DNA of 64,000 nucleotides, taken from NCBI RefSeq assembly GCF_024204685.1, contig NZ_CP100350.1, forward strand, positions 1,900,501 through 1,964,500, written 5' to 3'. The notes under the pieces are model-generated. The model did not search any database and had not been told where the DNA came from. It worked only from the letters and a program-made list of their open reading frames with translations. Source of the DNA: Gilvimarinus sp. DA14. GTDB taxonomy: Bacteria; Pseudomonadota; Gammaproteobacteria; Pseudomonadales; Cellvibrionaceae. Of the stretch, positions 18,918-27,891 are shown piece by piece; the first letter of the stretch is position 1; each line of letters opens with the position of its first letter. The position numbers and the translations under genes are program-made.

Positions 18918-21257
18918 TTAAAAGCTCGCACGGATACCGGCAGAGACCGAACGGCCTGCACGCGGTGCAATGTCTTTGATAAATGAACTGTGTACACGCG
19001 CGGTTTCGTCCAACAAGTTATCGCCACGCAAATACAGTTTGGTGCCGCCCCAGACAGGCAAGGTGTAACTCACTTCGGCATCCACCCAGGTATACGCCTC
19101 TGTAGAGGTTTCCAACGCGGCGGTTTTGTCCGCCTCAAAATAGTGAGCGGCGCTGGCGTGTACAGCCCAGGGGCCTACTTCGTACTCGGCGGCGATACCC
19201 GCACGTAGAGGGGGAATGCGTGGTAAGTTGCCGCCATCGCGCAACGTCGCGCGAATGTAGTCGGTGGTAAAACGCAGCATTAACGGATCGCTAACCTGCC
19301 AGTGCACCTCACCTTCAAAACCGTAAAGCTCAGCATCGGCTGCGGTAAACTGATAAACAGGCAGCATTTCGTCTTCGTGCTCGCCGTGATCATGCTCTTC
19401 TTCATGGTCATGATCGTGGTCGTGGTCGTGGTCGTGGTCGTGACCACTTTCTGCTTCTAAACCGGTAGCGCGGGCGTAGTAAAAGTCGTCTACCTGGTTG
19501 TAGAAAGCGCCCACCACAAAGCCGATATTGCCAGCGAACTTACGCAGGGAAATATCGATGTTATTAGAAGTTTCCAGCTCGACAGGCTGGTCGGAAAAAT
19601 TAACCACCCAATCGCCATCGTCGTTGGCGAGAATGTCAAAAATCGACCCCACCTCAAAACTGCCAGCACCGATGTGAGGGCCGTAGGAAAAGACTTCACT
19701 GGCAGTGGGTGCTCGCTGAGCGTGGGTAAGGTTCACCCCTAGGTTATAGCCTTCGGCAAAGTCCCACACAGTGCCTAAAGAAAAGCTATAGGGCGTAAAT
19801 TCCTGATCCAGACGGTAGGTTCCGCGCTCGCCTTCGGAGTCCAGCAGCACGTCGTGCGCATCCACTTCAATCCACTCAATACGCCCACCCAGTTGCACCA
19901 GAAAATCACCAAAGTGCTTCTCTTCCATCAACGCTAAAGCATAGGATTCTGTGAGCGACGGCGGGGTGAAGGCCTCTTCGCCCTGGGCTGCATTTTCCTG
20001 ACGCTTGCCATGCAAGCTCACAGCACCGCGCCATTCGGCGAAGGGCTGATGAAACAACTCTAACCTGGCCTCATGCAGTTCATTCTGGAACATGGTGCCA
20101 ATGGCATCGCCTTCTAATTCATAGTGCTGGTAATCGGTGTAGCCATAGCGAAAACGCGCCTCCGCCAGGATGTCGTGATCAAAGCTGTACTCACTGACAA
20201 ACTGCAAGCGATCCTGCTCCAGCTCGGCCTGAACCATTACACCATCGTGGCTGTGGCCGGGAATGCCATAAGTGCGTTCCAGGCGGCCAAAACTGATACC
20301 AGCGAAACCGTTATCGCCAACATAGCTACCGCCCAGGGTCGCGCCCTGGCTGTCGTAGGCGGAGTTTTCCAAGGTGCCGTAGCTGGCATCTTCGTCTGGC
20401 TCGATCTCGGCGTAGCCCGGTATTTCCAGGTCATCCGCCTCGCGCCAAAAGCCATCCACGTGCACGGCAAAGCTATCGCCAAGACCGACGTTGGCACTAC
20501 CCTCGATCACCGGCTCGTTATTGGCACTGTTGTACTCCAACTGCCACTGACCAAAAGTCTCGGTATCTTGGGGCACGCGATCGTCCACCACATTGACCAC
20601 GCCACCAATGGCGCCATTACCGTAAAACAAAGTCGCCGGGCCACGTAAAATTTCTACCTGCCGGGCAGTAGTGGCTTCGCCGGTTACCGCGTGGTCGGGA
20701 CCGCTACGCGACACATCACCTACATCTAAACCATTTTGCGCCACCAGAACTCGCGGGCCAGATAAACCGCGAATAATCGGCGTACCGGCTACCGGGCCGT
20801 AGTAGCTGGAGTGCACGCCTACTTGCTTATTCAAAGTGTCACCCAAAGTGGCCGACTGCTGATCACGCAGCTGATCGCCACTTAACACCGAAACCGGAGT
20901 AGCCGACTCCAGCTGGGAGATGTGCCAGGGCATGCCCGTTACGTCGACCACCTCGATTACTGTCTCGGTCAGGGTAATACGCAGCGAATCGCTACCGTCA
21001 TGTACGTGTACATTTTTGTGCATAAAGCGCGGAGCGCGCACGTGCAGTTCAACGTCATCGCTGGATAAATCATCCAGCAAAAACTGACCAGACGCGTCGG
21101 TTTCAGCGCTCACGCGAGTGCCGACAACCTCGACCAAGGCACCGGTGACAGGCTGGCCGTCGCCATCGAGCACCACCCCTTGGATTGTATCGGCGCTGGC
21201 AAGCCCGGGCAGCGCCAGAAAACCAAAACCTAAATAAGCTAAAGACCGCTTCAACAC
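18918..21257 (-). CDS. TonB-dependent zinc receptor, ZnuD-like
   Basis: Outer-membrane gated channel. 779 residues from the GTG at 21257, chosen because AGGGGG precedes it and a signal peptide follows (VLKRSLAYLGFGFLALPGLA). Residues about 25-105 form a carboxypeptidase-regulatory-like domain, then a plug (VTGMPWHISQLESATPVSVL, PIIRGLSGPRVLVAQNG, EILRGPATLFYGNGAIGG) and the barrel, ending in SVSAGIRASF. A long His/Asp loop (HDHDHDHDHDHDHEEEHDHG) at about residues 605-625 is the type of zinc-capturing loop described for ZnuD. Zur boxes precede it. Confidence 0.88.
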   Translation of the reverse strand: MLKRSLAYLGFGFLALPGLASADTIQGVVLDGDGQPVTGALVEVVGTRVSAETDASGQFLLDDLSSDDVELHVRAPRFMHKNVHVHDGSDSLRITLTETVIEVVDVTGMPWHISQLESATPVSVLSGDQLRDQQSATLGDTLNKQVGVHSSYYGPVAGTPIIRGLSGPRVLVAQNGLDVGDVSRSGPDHAVTGEATTARQVEILRGPATLFYGNGAIGGVVNVVDDRVPQDTETFGQWQLEYNSANNEPVIEGSANVGLGDSFAVHVDGFWREADDLEIPGYAEIEPDEDASYGTLENSAYDSQGATLGGSYVGDNGFAGISFGRLERTYGIPGHSHDGVMVQAELEQDRLQFVSEYSFDHDILAEARFRYGYTDYQHYELEGDAIGTMFQNELHEARLELFHQPFAEWRGAVSLHGKRQENAAQGEEAFTPPSLTESYALALMEEKHFGDFLVQLGGRIEWIEVDAHDVLLDSEGERGTYRLDQEFTPYSFSLGTVWDFAEGYNLGVNLTHAQRAPTASEVFSYGPHIGAGSFEVGSIFDILANDDGDWVVNFSDQPVELETSNNIDISLRKFAGNIGFVVGAFYNQVDDFYYARATGLEAESGHDHDHDHDHDHDHEEEHDHGEHEDEMLPVYQFTAADAELYGFEGEVHWQVSDPLMLRFTTDYIRATLRDGGNLPRIPPLRAGIAAEYEVGPWAVHASAAHYFEADKTAALETSTEAYTWVDAEVSYTLPVWGGTKLYLRGDNLLDETARVHSSFIKDIAPRAGRSVSAGIRASF

Positions 21258-21327
21258 GGAACCCCCTAATGGTTGAGACAGAAAAATTAAGAATGGCAGC
21301 GGAGCAGCTATCGCGCCCTCATTCACT

Positions 21328-21371
21328 TATGTTATAACGTAACAATACATTATTGCAACATTATAACGTTC
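21328..21371. promoter_or_regulatory. Two Zur-box-like sites upstream of the zinc receptor
   Basis: TATGTTATAACGTAACAAT (from 21329) and TGCAACATTATAACGTTC (from 21354) share the core TTATAACGT. Similar sequences precede the zur operon at 27084 and the ABC locus at 47091. They sit about 75-115 bp upstream of the receptor start, a position fitting repressor control, and could also serve the divergent COG0523 gene. Confidence 0.75.
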
Positions 21372-21386
21372 GGATGGACGGTGGAC

Positions 21387-21477
21387 GCTGAACGCTGAAC
21401 GCTGAACGCTGAACGCTGAACGCTGAACGCTGAACGCTGAACGCTGAACGCTGAACGCTGAACGCTGAACGCTGAAC
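21387..21477. repeat. Heptamer tandem array, 13 x GCTGAAC
   Basis: Thirteen exact copies of GCTGAAC without interruption, 91 bp. Begins 16 bp after the second Zur-like site and ends about 160 bp before the COG0523 start codon. The unit is the same as in the first part of the array at 10421. Confidence 0.97.
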
Positions 21478-21538
21478 AATTTTGTGCTGTACTAATGCCA
21501 TGTCAAAAACGACTTTGGGCTTTCCGCGTACTGGAGCC

Positions 21539-21622
21539 CCGTAACCCGTAACCCGTAACCCGTAACCCGTAACCCGTAACCCGTAACCCGTAACCCGTAA
21601 CCCGTAACCCGTAACCCGTAAC
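21539..21622. repeat. Heptamer tandem array, 12 x CCGTAAC
   Basis: Twelve exact copies of CCGTAAC, 84 bp, ending 13 bp before the ATG of the COG0523 gene so that the AGGA ribosome-binding site follows it directly. The unit differs from the GCTGAAC array 62 bp upstream. Two further copies occur before the MOSC gene at 5961. Confidence 0.97.
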
Positions 21623-21635
21623 CATCAGGATCAGC

Positions 21636-22628
21636 ATGAACCCAATCCCCACCAATATCATCACCGGATTTTTAGGCGTGGGTAAAACCACATTAATCCA
21701 GCATTTGCTGAGCGAAAAGCCGGCACAGGAGAGCTGGGCTGTGCTGGTGAATGAGTTCGGCGAGGTGGGGATTGACGGCGCCCTGCTGCGTGAACAAAAA
21801 GGGCGCGGGGGTGGCGCCGTGGTTAAAGAAATTCCCGGTGGCTGCATGTGCTGCGTCGCGGGCTTGCCAATGCAGGTCGGACTCACACAGTTGCTGCGCA
21901 GCCGGCAGTTTGACCGGCTGATTATCGAACCCACCGGCCTTGGTCACCCGCTGGAGGTGCTGCAAACCCTGAGCGAGAGCTTTGCCGACACTCTTGAGAT
22001 CAAGGCCTGTCTGACACTGATCGATCCGCGCCACTTTATCAGCGAGCGCCACCTGCAAAACGATACTTTTATGCAACAACTTCAGGTGGCCGACGTTTTA
22101 GTGGTGAATAAAACAGACTTGGCTGAACCGGCCGAGCTAAACGCCATGCAAGCGTATCTTCAGGCTCAAGAACTTGACCAGCGTCCACGGGTAGAAATTA
22201 AACTGGGTCAACTGGACTCCGCCTGGCTGGAGCTGCCCCATAAAACACAACTCGCTTTACCCGAAACCGTCCACCATCACGGCAGCAATTTTCCCGCAGC
22301 CAACTTGCCCACGCCCACAGCGCAACAACCGATCACCCGCAAGCAACATCAGGGGCAAGGCTACTACAGTGCGGGGTGGGTATTTCACCCGGCCAAGGTG
22401 TTCGCACTAACGCCATTATTTAACTGGCTGCACGGACTGGAGTGCGATCGCTTAAAAGCCGTATTGATCACGGACCAGGGCATAATCGCCCTGAACCTTG
22501 CCGACGGTGTGGTAAAAACATTGGAGCTGGACGAATGCGAAGACAGTCGTCTGGAGATTATCCATCACCAACCGCTGGATTGGCAGAGCCTGGAGCAACA
22601 ACTTAAGCAACATCTATTGCAGAACTAA
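21636..22628 (+). CDS. COG0523-family GTPase, zinc metallochaperone candidate
   Basis: 330 residues. G3E GTPase fold: Walker A GFLGVGKTT (11-19), the metal-binding CxCC motif Cys70-Met-Cys72-Cys73 in GGCMCC, IIEPTGLGHP switch, and guanine motif NKTD. A His-rich linker (TVHHHGSN) precedes the C-terminal CobW_C domain (GYYSAGWVFHPAKVFALTPL). Such proteins use GTP hydrolysis to deliver zinc or cobalt. The neighbouring Zur boxes and zinc receptor indicate zinc. It ends tail-to-tail with the histidine kinase, overlapping by 4 bp. Confidence 0.88.
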   Translation: MNPIPTNIITGFLGVGKTTLIQHLLSEKPAQESWAVLVNEFGEVGIDGALLREQKGRGGGAVVKEIPGGCMCCVAGLPMQVGLTQLLRSRQFDRLIIEPTGLGHPLEVLQTLSESFADTLEIKACLTLIDPRHFISERHLQNDTFMQQLQVADVLVVNKTDLAEPAELNAMQAYLQAQELDQRPRVEIKLGQLDSAWLELPHKTQLALPETVHHHGSNFPAANLPTPTAQQPITRKQHQGQGYYSAGWVFHPAKVFALTPLFNWLHGLECDRLKAVLITDQGIIALNLADGVVKTLELDECEDSRLEIIHHQPLDWQSLEQQLKQHLLQN

Positions 22629-25270
22629 AGAGGTGGCGACAAGGGTAGGCGGATGAAAAACTCACTGCCTTTGCCGAGCTCTGATTCGTAGGAAATAGAA
22701 CCATGCATTTTCTCGGTTAAGGCCTTAACAATATATAAACCAAGACCAGTACCACTTTTTTCCCGCTTATCCGACGAGTCGGCCTGAGAAAACTTTTGAA
22801 AGATTTGCTTGCGAAAATAATCCGGCATTCCGCGCCCAGAATCCTTAACCGAAAAGACCAACTCTTGCCCTTCGCGGCGCGCTGACAATATGACTTGCGA
22901 GCCCGGGTCAGAATACTTGATGGCGTTGGAAAGCAAGTTCGTTAATATTTGTATCAGCCGATGGGAGTCCGCCGCGACACAGTCCTGCCCACTCAGGTCT
23001 GCAGAGGTATGCTGCGTCAATTGCACGTCAAAACCCTCGGCGTAACCCCGCATTTGCTGTATCACATGCTCCATTGTGGCGATCACAGGCACCTGAGCAA
23101 TATCAATTTTTAACTGGTCAAAATCCAGCTTTTCAATATCCAGAATATCATTTACCAGAACACTTAAGCGCTCGGCGTTATCCCGTGCAATGGCAACCAT
23201 GCTGTGAGTTTTTGGGGTGATTTCACCGGTCACACCGGCCAACACCAACTTGAGGGAACCTACAATGGAAGTCAGCGGTGTGCGCAGCTCGTGACTCACC
23301 GTACTGACAAACTCGCTTTTTAGCTTTTCTGTTTTCTTGCGCTCGGTAATATTATGCAGCATCACAACATAGTGAGGATCGGTGCCAAGCTCCATCTTGC
23401 TCACCCCAACCTCTACTGCATGGCGCTGTTCGTCGGGTGTGGTCAAAGTGGTTTCAAACATCGTATTGAGCCGTGCATCCAGCACCTGTTTTACCTGTGT
23501 GTTAGCGCCGGCAAACGCATCCAACCAGGTCGTAATACTCGAGCGCTGTAGTTGCTCACGCTCAACCGCAAACAGCTCCAGCGCTGCCGGATTATAGCGG
23601 TGCACGGAGCCAGAGCCGTCAATGGTTAGAATGGCATCGGTCGCGCTGCTTAAAATGGAAGAAAGCTCGGCCGTTCTCTCCTGCACCAGCTCGCGAATTC
23701 TTTCGGAGCGCACACTCAGGGAAAGTAAAAACCCGCCGAGCAAAGCGCAGAATAAAAACCCACCTGCGAGCACTGTCCAGGTCAGGGAGCTGTAATGCTT
23801 GCTGACAAAGGCAGTGGTTGGCTCAAGGGTGATACGTACGGCAGCGCCTGCAAACGGGTAGGTCTGCTCAAAGCGCAATAAAGACGCCAAATCAGAAACA
23901 GGGTCGCCACCTACACTGGCCAGGCCCTCTGTTTGCGCCCCCACATAATCGACCGTGACGGTAAAGCCGGCCTGCTCACCGTAATCCGATACCATTTGGG
24001 TGATCAACTGCTCCATAACCACCACAGCAGTGGCAAAGCCCTTAACGTTTTGCCAACTAGGTAGCGTCGCTTCTTTGAAATAGACCGGATAAAAGACCAA
24101 CAGCGCCTTACTGGTTACCGTGTCCTGCACCAGCTGAATCGGCATAGTCATACGCGCTTCGCCACTTGCGGCGCTTTGCTCTAACGCCGCGCGGCGACTC
24201 GGTACGCCGCCCACATTGAAGCTTTGCGCTTTCTCATTGCCAGCGGCCGGCACTATATACTTAACGTACACATAATCGTCGCGCCTAGGGGCGGGTACGA
24301 GCTCACCATTATCCGCACGCTCGGTGATGGTGGCAGGCAACCCCTGCTGACTTTGGGATAGTTCTTCCGCCCCTCGCTGCGCGTGATTAATACGCGCATT
24401 CCACGACACCGCGTGCAGCACTTCGCTGCCCTCCAGGCTGTGTTCATTAAAGCGTGTGAAATCTGCCAAAGTCACATGTTCTGAGGCCTGAAACAGTCCG
24501 TCGATACTCTTTAAAACGCCCAACTGACTCTCTAGGGCCGAGGCAAAATTAGCGGCAAAGGGAACACTCAGTTGTTGAAAGGATTTATCCAGCCGATCCA
24601 GCTCGGCCTTATTAATGCGCACAAACACGACAATCATTAGCGCAGTGGCCGCAGCAATGGGCAAGCCAACAGTGATCATCCGGCCGCGCCACACCTCTCT
24701 AGGGCGAGCAAAAAATATGTACATAATAGGCAGCGCCAAGGCGACCCCGATGCTATCGCCAATCCACCAGGTCCACCAACTGGAAGCCACAGCTTCGGCA
24801 CGTACTACATCCAGCCCGTAAAGCACACCGACGCCGCCGCTCGCACTTAGCAAACAAGCCACCGGCCCCGTCACTATCAACAAACTAACAATATCGGCCT
24901 CGCGGGTAAAAGCCTGGCGCCCCTGCAGAATTAGCGAAGATAACTTTTTTGCCAAAAGAACGGCCGCCGCGGTAGACAGAGCAATGCCCGCTGCAAGCAC
25001 GACACCGGAGGCGGTCAACTTACCCGCGTTTTGCCAACCCACGGTCAAATTGAGCAGCACGGAGCCGAGAAAAACACCAGGAAGCAAACGTGCCCCAAAT
25101 AGCATGACCGCCCCAATCGCCATACCTACCGGAGGAAAGATGGCACTGGCAAAGCCTGGGGGAATGGCCAGAGTAAGAGCCAACAGCCCCACGCTCCAAT
25201 AAGCAAGCGCCAATAGCACGATAGAGACAAATGTATTCAAAAAGACCTGACCTGAATTATGGGTTTGCAT
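22625..25270 (-). CDS. MASE1-CHASE-PAS sensor histidine kinase, orphan
   Basis: 881 residues. Order seen: MASE1 membrane domain with about eight spans (residues 10-205, including SSWWTWWIGDSIGVALALP), a periplasmic CHASE domain (about 240-460, SWNARINHAQRGAEE, DDYVYVKYIVPAAGN, AVVVMEQLI), a span near 480-505, PAS (TDAILTIDGSGSVHRYNPAA), HisKA with the phosphorylated His in VSTVSHELRTPLTS, and HATPase motifs (NLLSNAIKYS, VKDSGRGMP, GTGLGLYIVKALTE). No receiver domain and no adjacent response regulator, so the partner is unknown. Signal is unknown. Confidence 0.93.
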   Translation of the reverse strand: MQTHNSGQVFLNTFVSIVLLALAYWSVGLLALTLAIPPGFASAIFPPVGMAIGAVMLFGARLLPGVFLGSVLLNLTVGWQNAGKLTASGVVLAAGIALSTAAAVLLAKKLSSLILQGRQAFTREADIVSLLIVTGPVACLLSASGGVGVLYGLDVVRAEAVASSWWTWWIGDSIGVALALPIMYIFFARPREVWRGRMITVGLPIAAATALMIVVFVRINKAELDRLDKSFQQLSVPFAANFASALESQLGVLKSIDGLFQASEHVTLADFTRFNEHSLEGSEVLHAVSWNARINHAQRGAEELSQSQQGLPATITERADNGELVPAPRRDDYVYVKYIVPAAGNEKAQSFNVGGVPSRRAALEQSAASGEARMTMPIQLVQDTVTSKALLVFYPVYFKEATLPSWQNVKGFATAVVVMEQLITQMVSDYGEQAGFTVTVDYVGAQTEGLASVGGDPVSDLASLLRFEQTYPFAGAAVRITLEPTTAFVSKHYSSLTWTVLAGGFLFCALLGGFLLSLSVRSERIRELVQERTAELSSILSSATDAILTIDGSGSVHRYNPAALELFAVEREQLQRSSITTWLDAFAGANTQVKQVLDARLNTMFETTLTTPDEQRHAVEVGVSKMELGTDPHYVVMLHNITERKKTEKLKSEFVSTVSHELRTPLTSIVGSLKLVLAGVTGEITPKTHSMVAIARDNAERLSVLVNDILDIEKLDFDQLKIDIAQVPVIATMEHVIQQMRGYAEGFDVQLTQHTSADLSGQDCVAADSHRLIQILTNLLSNAIKYSDPGSQVILSARREGQELVFSVKDSGRGMPDYFRKQIFQKFSQADSSDKREKSGTGLGLYIVKALTEKMHGSISYESELGKGSEFFIRLPLSPPL

Positions 25271-25684
25271 CTAGTCAATGGATACTGCGAAAAAGACTGC
25301 TAGATGGCTGTCTTAATCCAGATGGGGCGATACTGAGTAGATGCTTTTGTTACAGCCCAGGCGCGCGGAGATTGCCCCCTGCCCTAGCCCCGGATTTCAG
25401 TTTATCGACCGAGGGCGGTCCCCTCAAGCGCTAAACTCACCCTAATGAGACTTTGATGTACCAAAGCCCAGAGCTAGCTTGGCCGCCCTCGCCCTGCATT
25501 AGAACGTAAGCAAAGCAACGGCGAGAACTCAGGAGATGAATGTTACAAGTATAACCGCAGAGAGAATGATTGAACCCTGTTTGTATGGTCGGTGGGGCCG
25601 CTGTCTACAAACAAAAAAATTTGCTAACCCCAACCGAAAGCGGCGCTGGCCGTCTCGGTAAGGGCTAAACGACTGTGCTTCGAG
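25271..25684. other. Intergenic stretch without recognised features
   Basis: About 410 bp between the histidine-kinase start and the stop of the CBM2-PKD gene. No convincing open frame, RNA gene or heptamer array is seen. It must hold the kinase promoter. Confidence 0.5.
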
Positions 25685-26821
25685 CTATTCAATCACAATG
25701 GTCTGGGAAAGATAATCCGAATAGGGACCGCCGAAAACTCGCAATCTAACCTCATACTCGCCCGGCTGGTCATAAGTGTGTGAGGTAACGACCCGCGAAG
25801 TGCTGACGCCGTCTCCATACTCTAGCAACAGCTCAGCACCATAGCTTTCGTGCGCATCAAACAATACAGTTCGGCCATCGACTTCATAATTTAAATTGGC
25901 ATAAACCGAAGAGTGATAGCCACCTCCACAGGGCACGGGATTGCTCGTTTGAGCGGTATCCGACAAAGCTCCATCAGAAACGGTCAACACGCTGTAGGAG
26001 CTATTTATCCAGCGGGTAGTTTGCCATTGTCGTGTCAGGGCCTGTCCGTCCAGATCGTAAGACAAACCATCGCTGATATTAGGCGAGCCACCATAGGGGA
26101 CATCCACGTAAGTGCGGGCCACGGGCGCCCGATTATCCGCGTTAACCACTTGCACCGACACCTGCTGCTCGCGAGTGACCGTGTGATGTCCACTGCGCGC
26201 CGTAACCACTATGCTGTAAACACCGGGCTCGGCGTAGGTATGCCATGCATCGTGATGGTAAATCACCTCACCATCACCGAAATCTATCCGGTACTGCCAA
26301 TTGCTTTGCGGCTCTTTGGCCAATTTTGCCTGAACCGTAAAGCCGTGCTCCGCCACAGTAAAGTCAGCATTTGGCTCGGGCATCGCACTACATTGCGGCA
26401 TCACAAACGCCCCGGGGTGACGCCCCAACAAACCAAAGCTTGCGCTTTCCCCCGGTTGTAATCGCCCATTCCAAGACGCATTGCGCGCCGTGAAATCGCT
26501 ATGGTCGCGATCGAGCAGCACATTCCAGGAATGATCGATCGTATGTCCCGAATCGAGCATCAAGTAGACCTGCCACGAGTCAATCGCCCGATCACTGACA
26601 TTGGTCACATCGACCGCTGCTTGATACCCCTGTGCCCAGGAGCCAGCGCTGGAAACCGAGCACGCCAGCGCTGGCAAAGGTGAACTGGGCGCAGAGCTGG
26701 ACGAACAGGATGAACTGCTTGATGAACTTGAACTCGACTGAGTTTGCGCGGCTGCAATACCCGAAGCCAGGGCGCTAGCGGCAAGCACCCCTAATGTATT
26801 AATACTGAATAAGCTTTGCAC
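25685..26821 (-). CDS. Secreted CBM2 plus PKD protein with poly-serine linker
   Basis: 378 residues, GTG start at 26821 with AGGAGGGA upstream. Signal peptide ending in ASGIAAAQ, then a serine linker (about 28-48). Residues about 50-135 match a family 2 cellulose/chitin-binding module (ITN-like VDVTNVSDRAIDSWQVYLML, HSWNVLL, NASWNGRLQPGESASFGLLG). Two PKD-like beta domains follow (FDFGDGE-like YRIDFGDGEVIYHHDAWHTY; ELLLEYGDGVSTSRVVTSHT). No catalytic domain. Likely binds polysaccharide outside the cell; poly-serine linkers are typical of Cellvibrionaceae carbohydrate enzymes. Confidence 0.82.
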   Translation of the reverse strand: MQSLFSINTLGVLAASALASGIAAAQTQSSSSSSSSSSCSSSSAPSSPLPALACSVSSAGSWAQGYQAAVDVTNVSDRAIDSWQVYLMLDSGHTIDHSWNVLLDRDHSDFTARNASWNGRLQPGESASFGLLGRHPGAFVMPQCSAMPEPNADFTVAEHGFTVQAKLAKEPQSNWQYRIDFGDGEVIYHHDAWHTYAEPGVYSIVVTARSGHHTVTREQQVSVQVVNADNRAPVARTYVDVPYGGSPNISDGLSYDLDGQALTRQWQTTRWINSSYSVLTVSDGALSDTAQTSNPVPCGGGYHSSVYANLNYEVDGRTVLFDAHESYGAELLLEYGDGVSTSRVVTSHTYDQPGEYEVRLRVFGGPYSDYLSQTIVIE

Positions 26822-27083
26822 AAAGACTCCCTCCTAATGTTATTTGAACGCACAGATCGGGCGCCGCGCTAGATGCGTGCCCAAGCGTACACAAAGCTAG
26901 CACACCCGCCCTGTGTCTCCACCGCTTGGCACACTTGACCGCATAGGAGAACAAGATTTGGGCAGTACTGCGCAAAAACTACCGGTTTTACACCAACAAA
27001 AACCCTGAACACCCCCCAGTTGAGGCCACCGGTCTTAGCGCCTCCTTCGCCCCCTATTGACCGACACTAACCTTTTCCTTATT

Positions 27084-27101
27084 GTTATGTTATAACGTTT
27101 T
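27084..27101. promoter_or_regulatory. Zur-box-like operator of the zinc-starvation operon
   Basis: GTTATGTTATAACGTTTT, with the same TATGTTATAACGT core as the site at 21329. It ends about 19 bp before the first start codon, so it must overlap the promoter and would block transcription when zinc is plentiful. Confidence 0.78.
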
Positions 27102-27118
27102 ATTTTTGAGAGAGCGCC

Positions 27119-27493
27119 ATGAAAGACGAAACCGCCGCACTGTGCTCCGGCCTGTGCCTAATCCACTGTATTGCTACCCCTATTTTGCTATCCATTGGAA
27201 GCCTCGGCCTGATCGGTAGTCTGTTTACTTCGGAGTGGGTACACCTCGTACTGATCATACCCATTGCCGCGCTGGCACTGGCCAGCTTCCCCAGCGGCAG
27301 AAAGCGGCACGGCCGCTGGTTACCCACGGCGTCGGGCTTTAGCGGCTTAGCTCTCTTGGTTACCGCCTTTTTCGCCCCGCACGAGGCCGAAGCGGCGCTT
27401 TCAATCAGCGGCGGCCTGCTGCTGATAGCGGGACATTTAAGCAATCGCTTTCACTGCCGTCGCCTGCCGCAAGCGGAGGAGCCCGCATGCTAA
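27119..27493 (+). CDS. MerC-domain membrane protein, first copy
   Basis: 124 residues with four hydrophobic spans. Opens SGLCLIHCIATPILLSIGS, matching the MerC family CxxHC-type motif in its first span, and has a conserved GLALLV and later GHLSNRFHC near the end. MerC proteins carry mercury in resistance operons, but relatives without mer genes are found in metal-homeostasis loci. As the first gene after a Zur box and beside zinc chaperones, a role in zinc movement is inferred. Overlaps dksA2 by 7 bp. Confidence 0.8.
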   Translation: MKDETAALCSGLCLIHCIATPILLSIGSLGLIGSLFTSEWVHLVLIIPIAALALASFPSGRKRHGRWLPTASGFSGLALLVTAFFAPHEAEAALSISGGLLLIAGHLSNRFHCRRLPQAEEPAC

Positions 27494-27891
27494 CCGAGCA
27501 ACAACTACGCAAGGCGCCCAAGCGCGATTACATGAACCCCGAACAACAGGCATTTTTTAAGCATCACCTGCTAAGCCTGAAACAAGAAACCCAAAACCAC
27601 ATTGAGCAGATAAAACAGCAGCTTGCTCAACCCCCGGAGTGCAACGACGAAGCCGACCGTGCACAACTCGAGGACGACATGGCGATTAAGCTCAGACTGG
27701 CCGATCGGGAATACAAGCTGCTGCGCAAAATTGACGCTGCACTGCGCCGTTTGCATGTGGGCGAATACGGCTACTGCCAAGAGACCGGGGAGCCGATTGG
27801 TATTGAACGCTTATTAATTAGACCGACCGCAGAGTTCGGTACCGACGTTAAAGTGATTAGCGAAGAGAAAGAGAAGTTTTATGCAGACTGA
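27487..27891 (+). CDS. dksA2: Zinc-independent DksA2 transcription factor
   Basis: 134 residues. DksA binds the RNA polymerase secondary channel and works with ppGpp. The coiled-coil (about 18-90) ends in a globular part [19 protein letters not shown] where only one Cys remains and the normal zinc-finger cysteines are Thr or missing, as in Pseudomonas DksA2, a stand-in for DksA during zinc shortage. The acidic tip residues lie near [11 protein letters not shown]. Overlaps the merC end and zigA start (11 bp), so translation is coupled. Confidence 0.93.
   Translation: MLTEQQLRKAPKRDYMNPEQQAFFKHHLLSLKQETQNHIEQIKQQLAQPPECNDEADRAQLEDDMAIKLRLADREYKLLRKIDAALRRLHVGEYGYCQETGEPIGIERLLIRPTAEFGTDVKVISEEKEKFYAD

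Noticed and set aside
21503-21934. Repetitive peptide frame with GYGLRVT repeats
   Set aside because: Translation of the CCGTAAC array on the minus strand overlapping the COG0523 gene.
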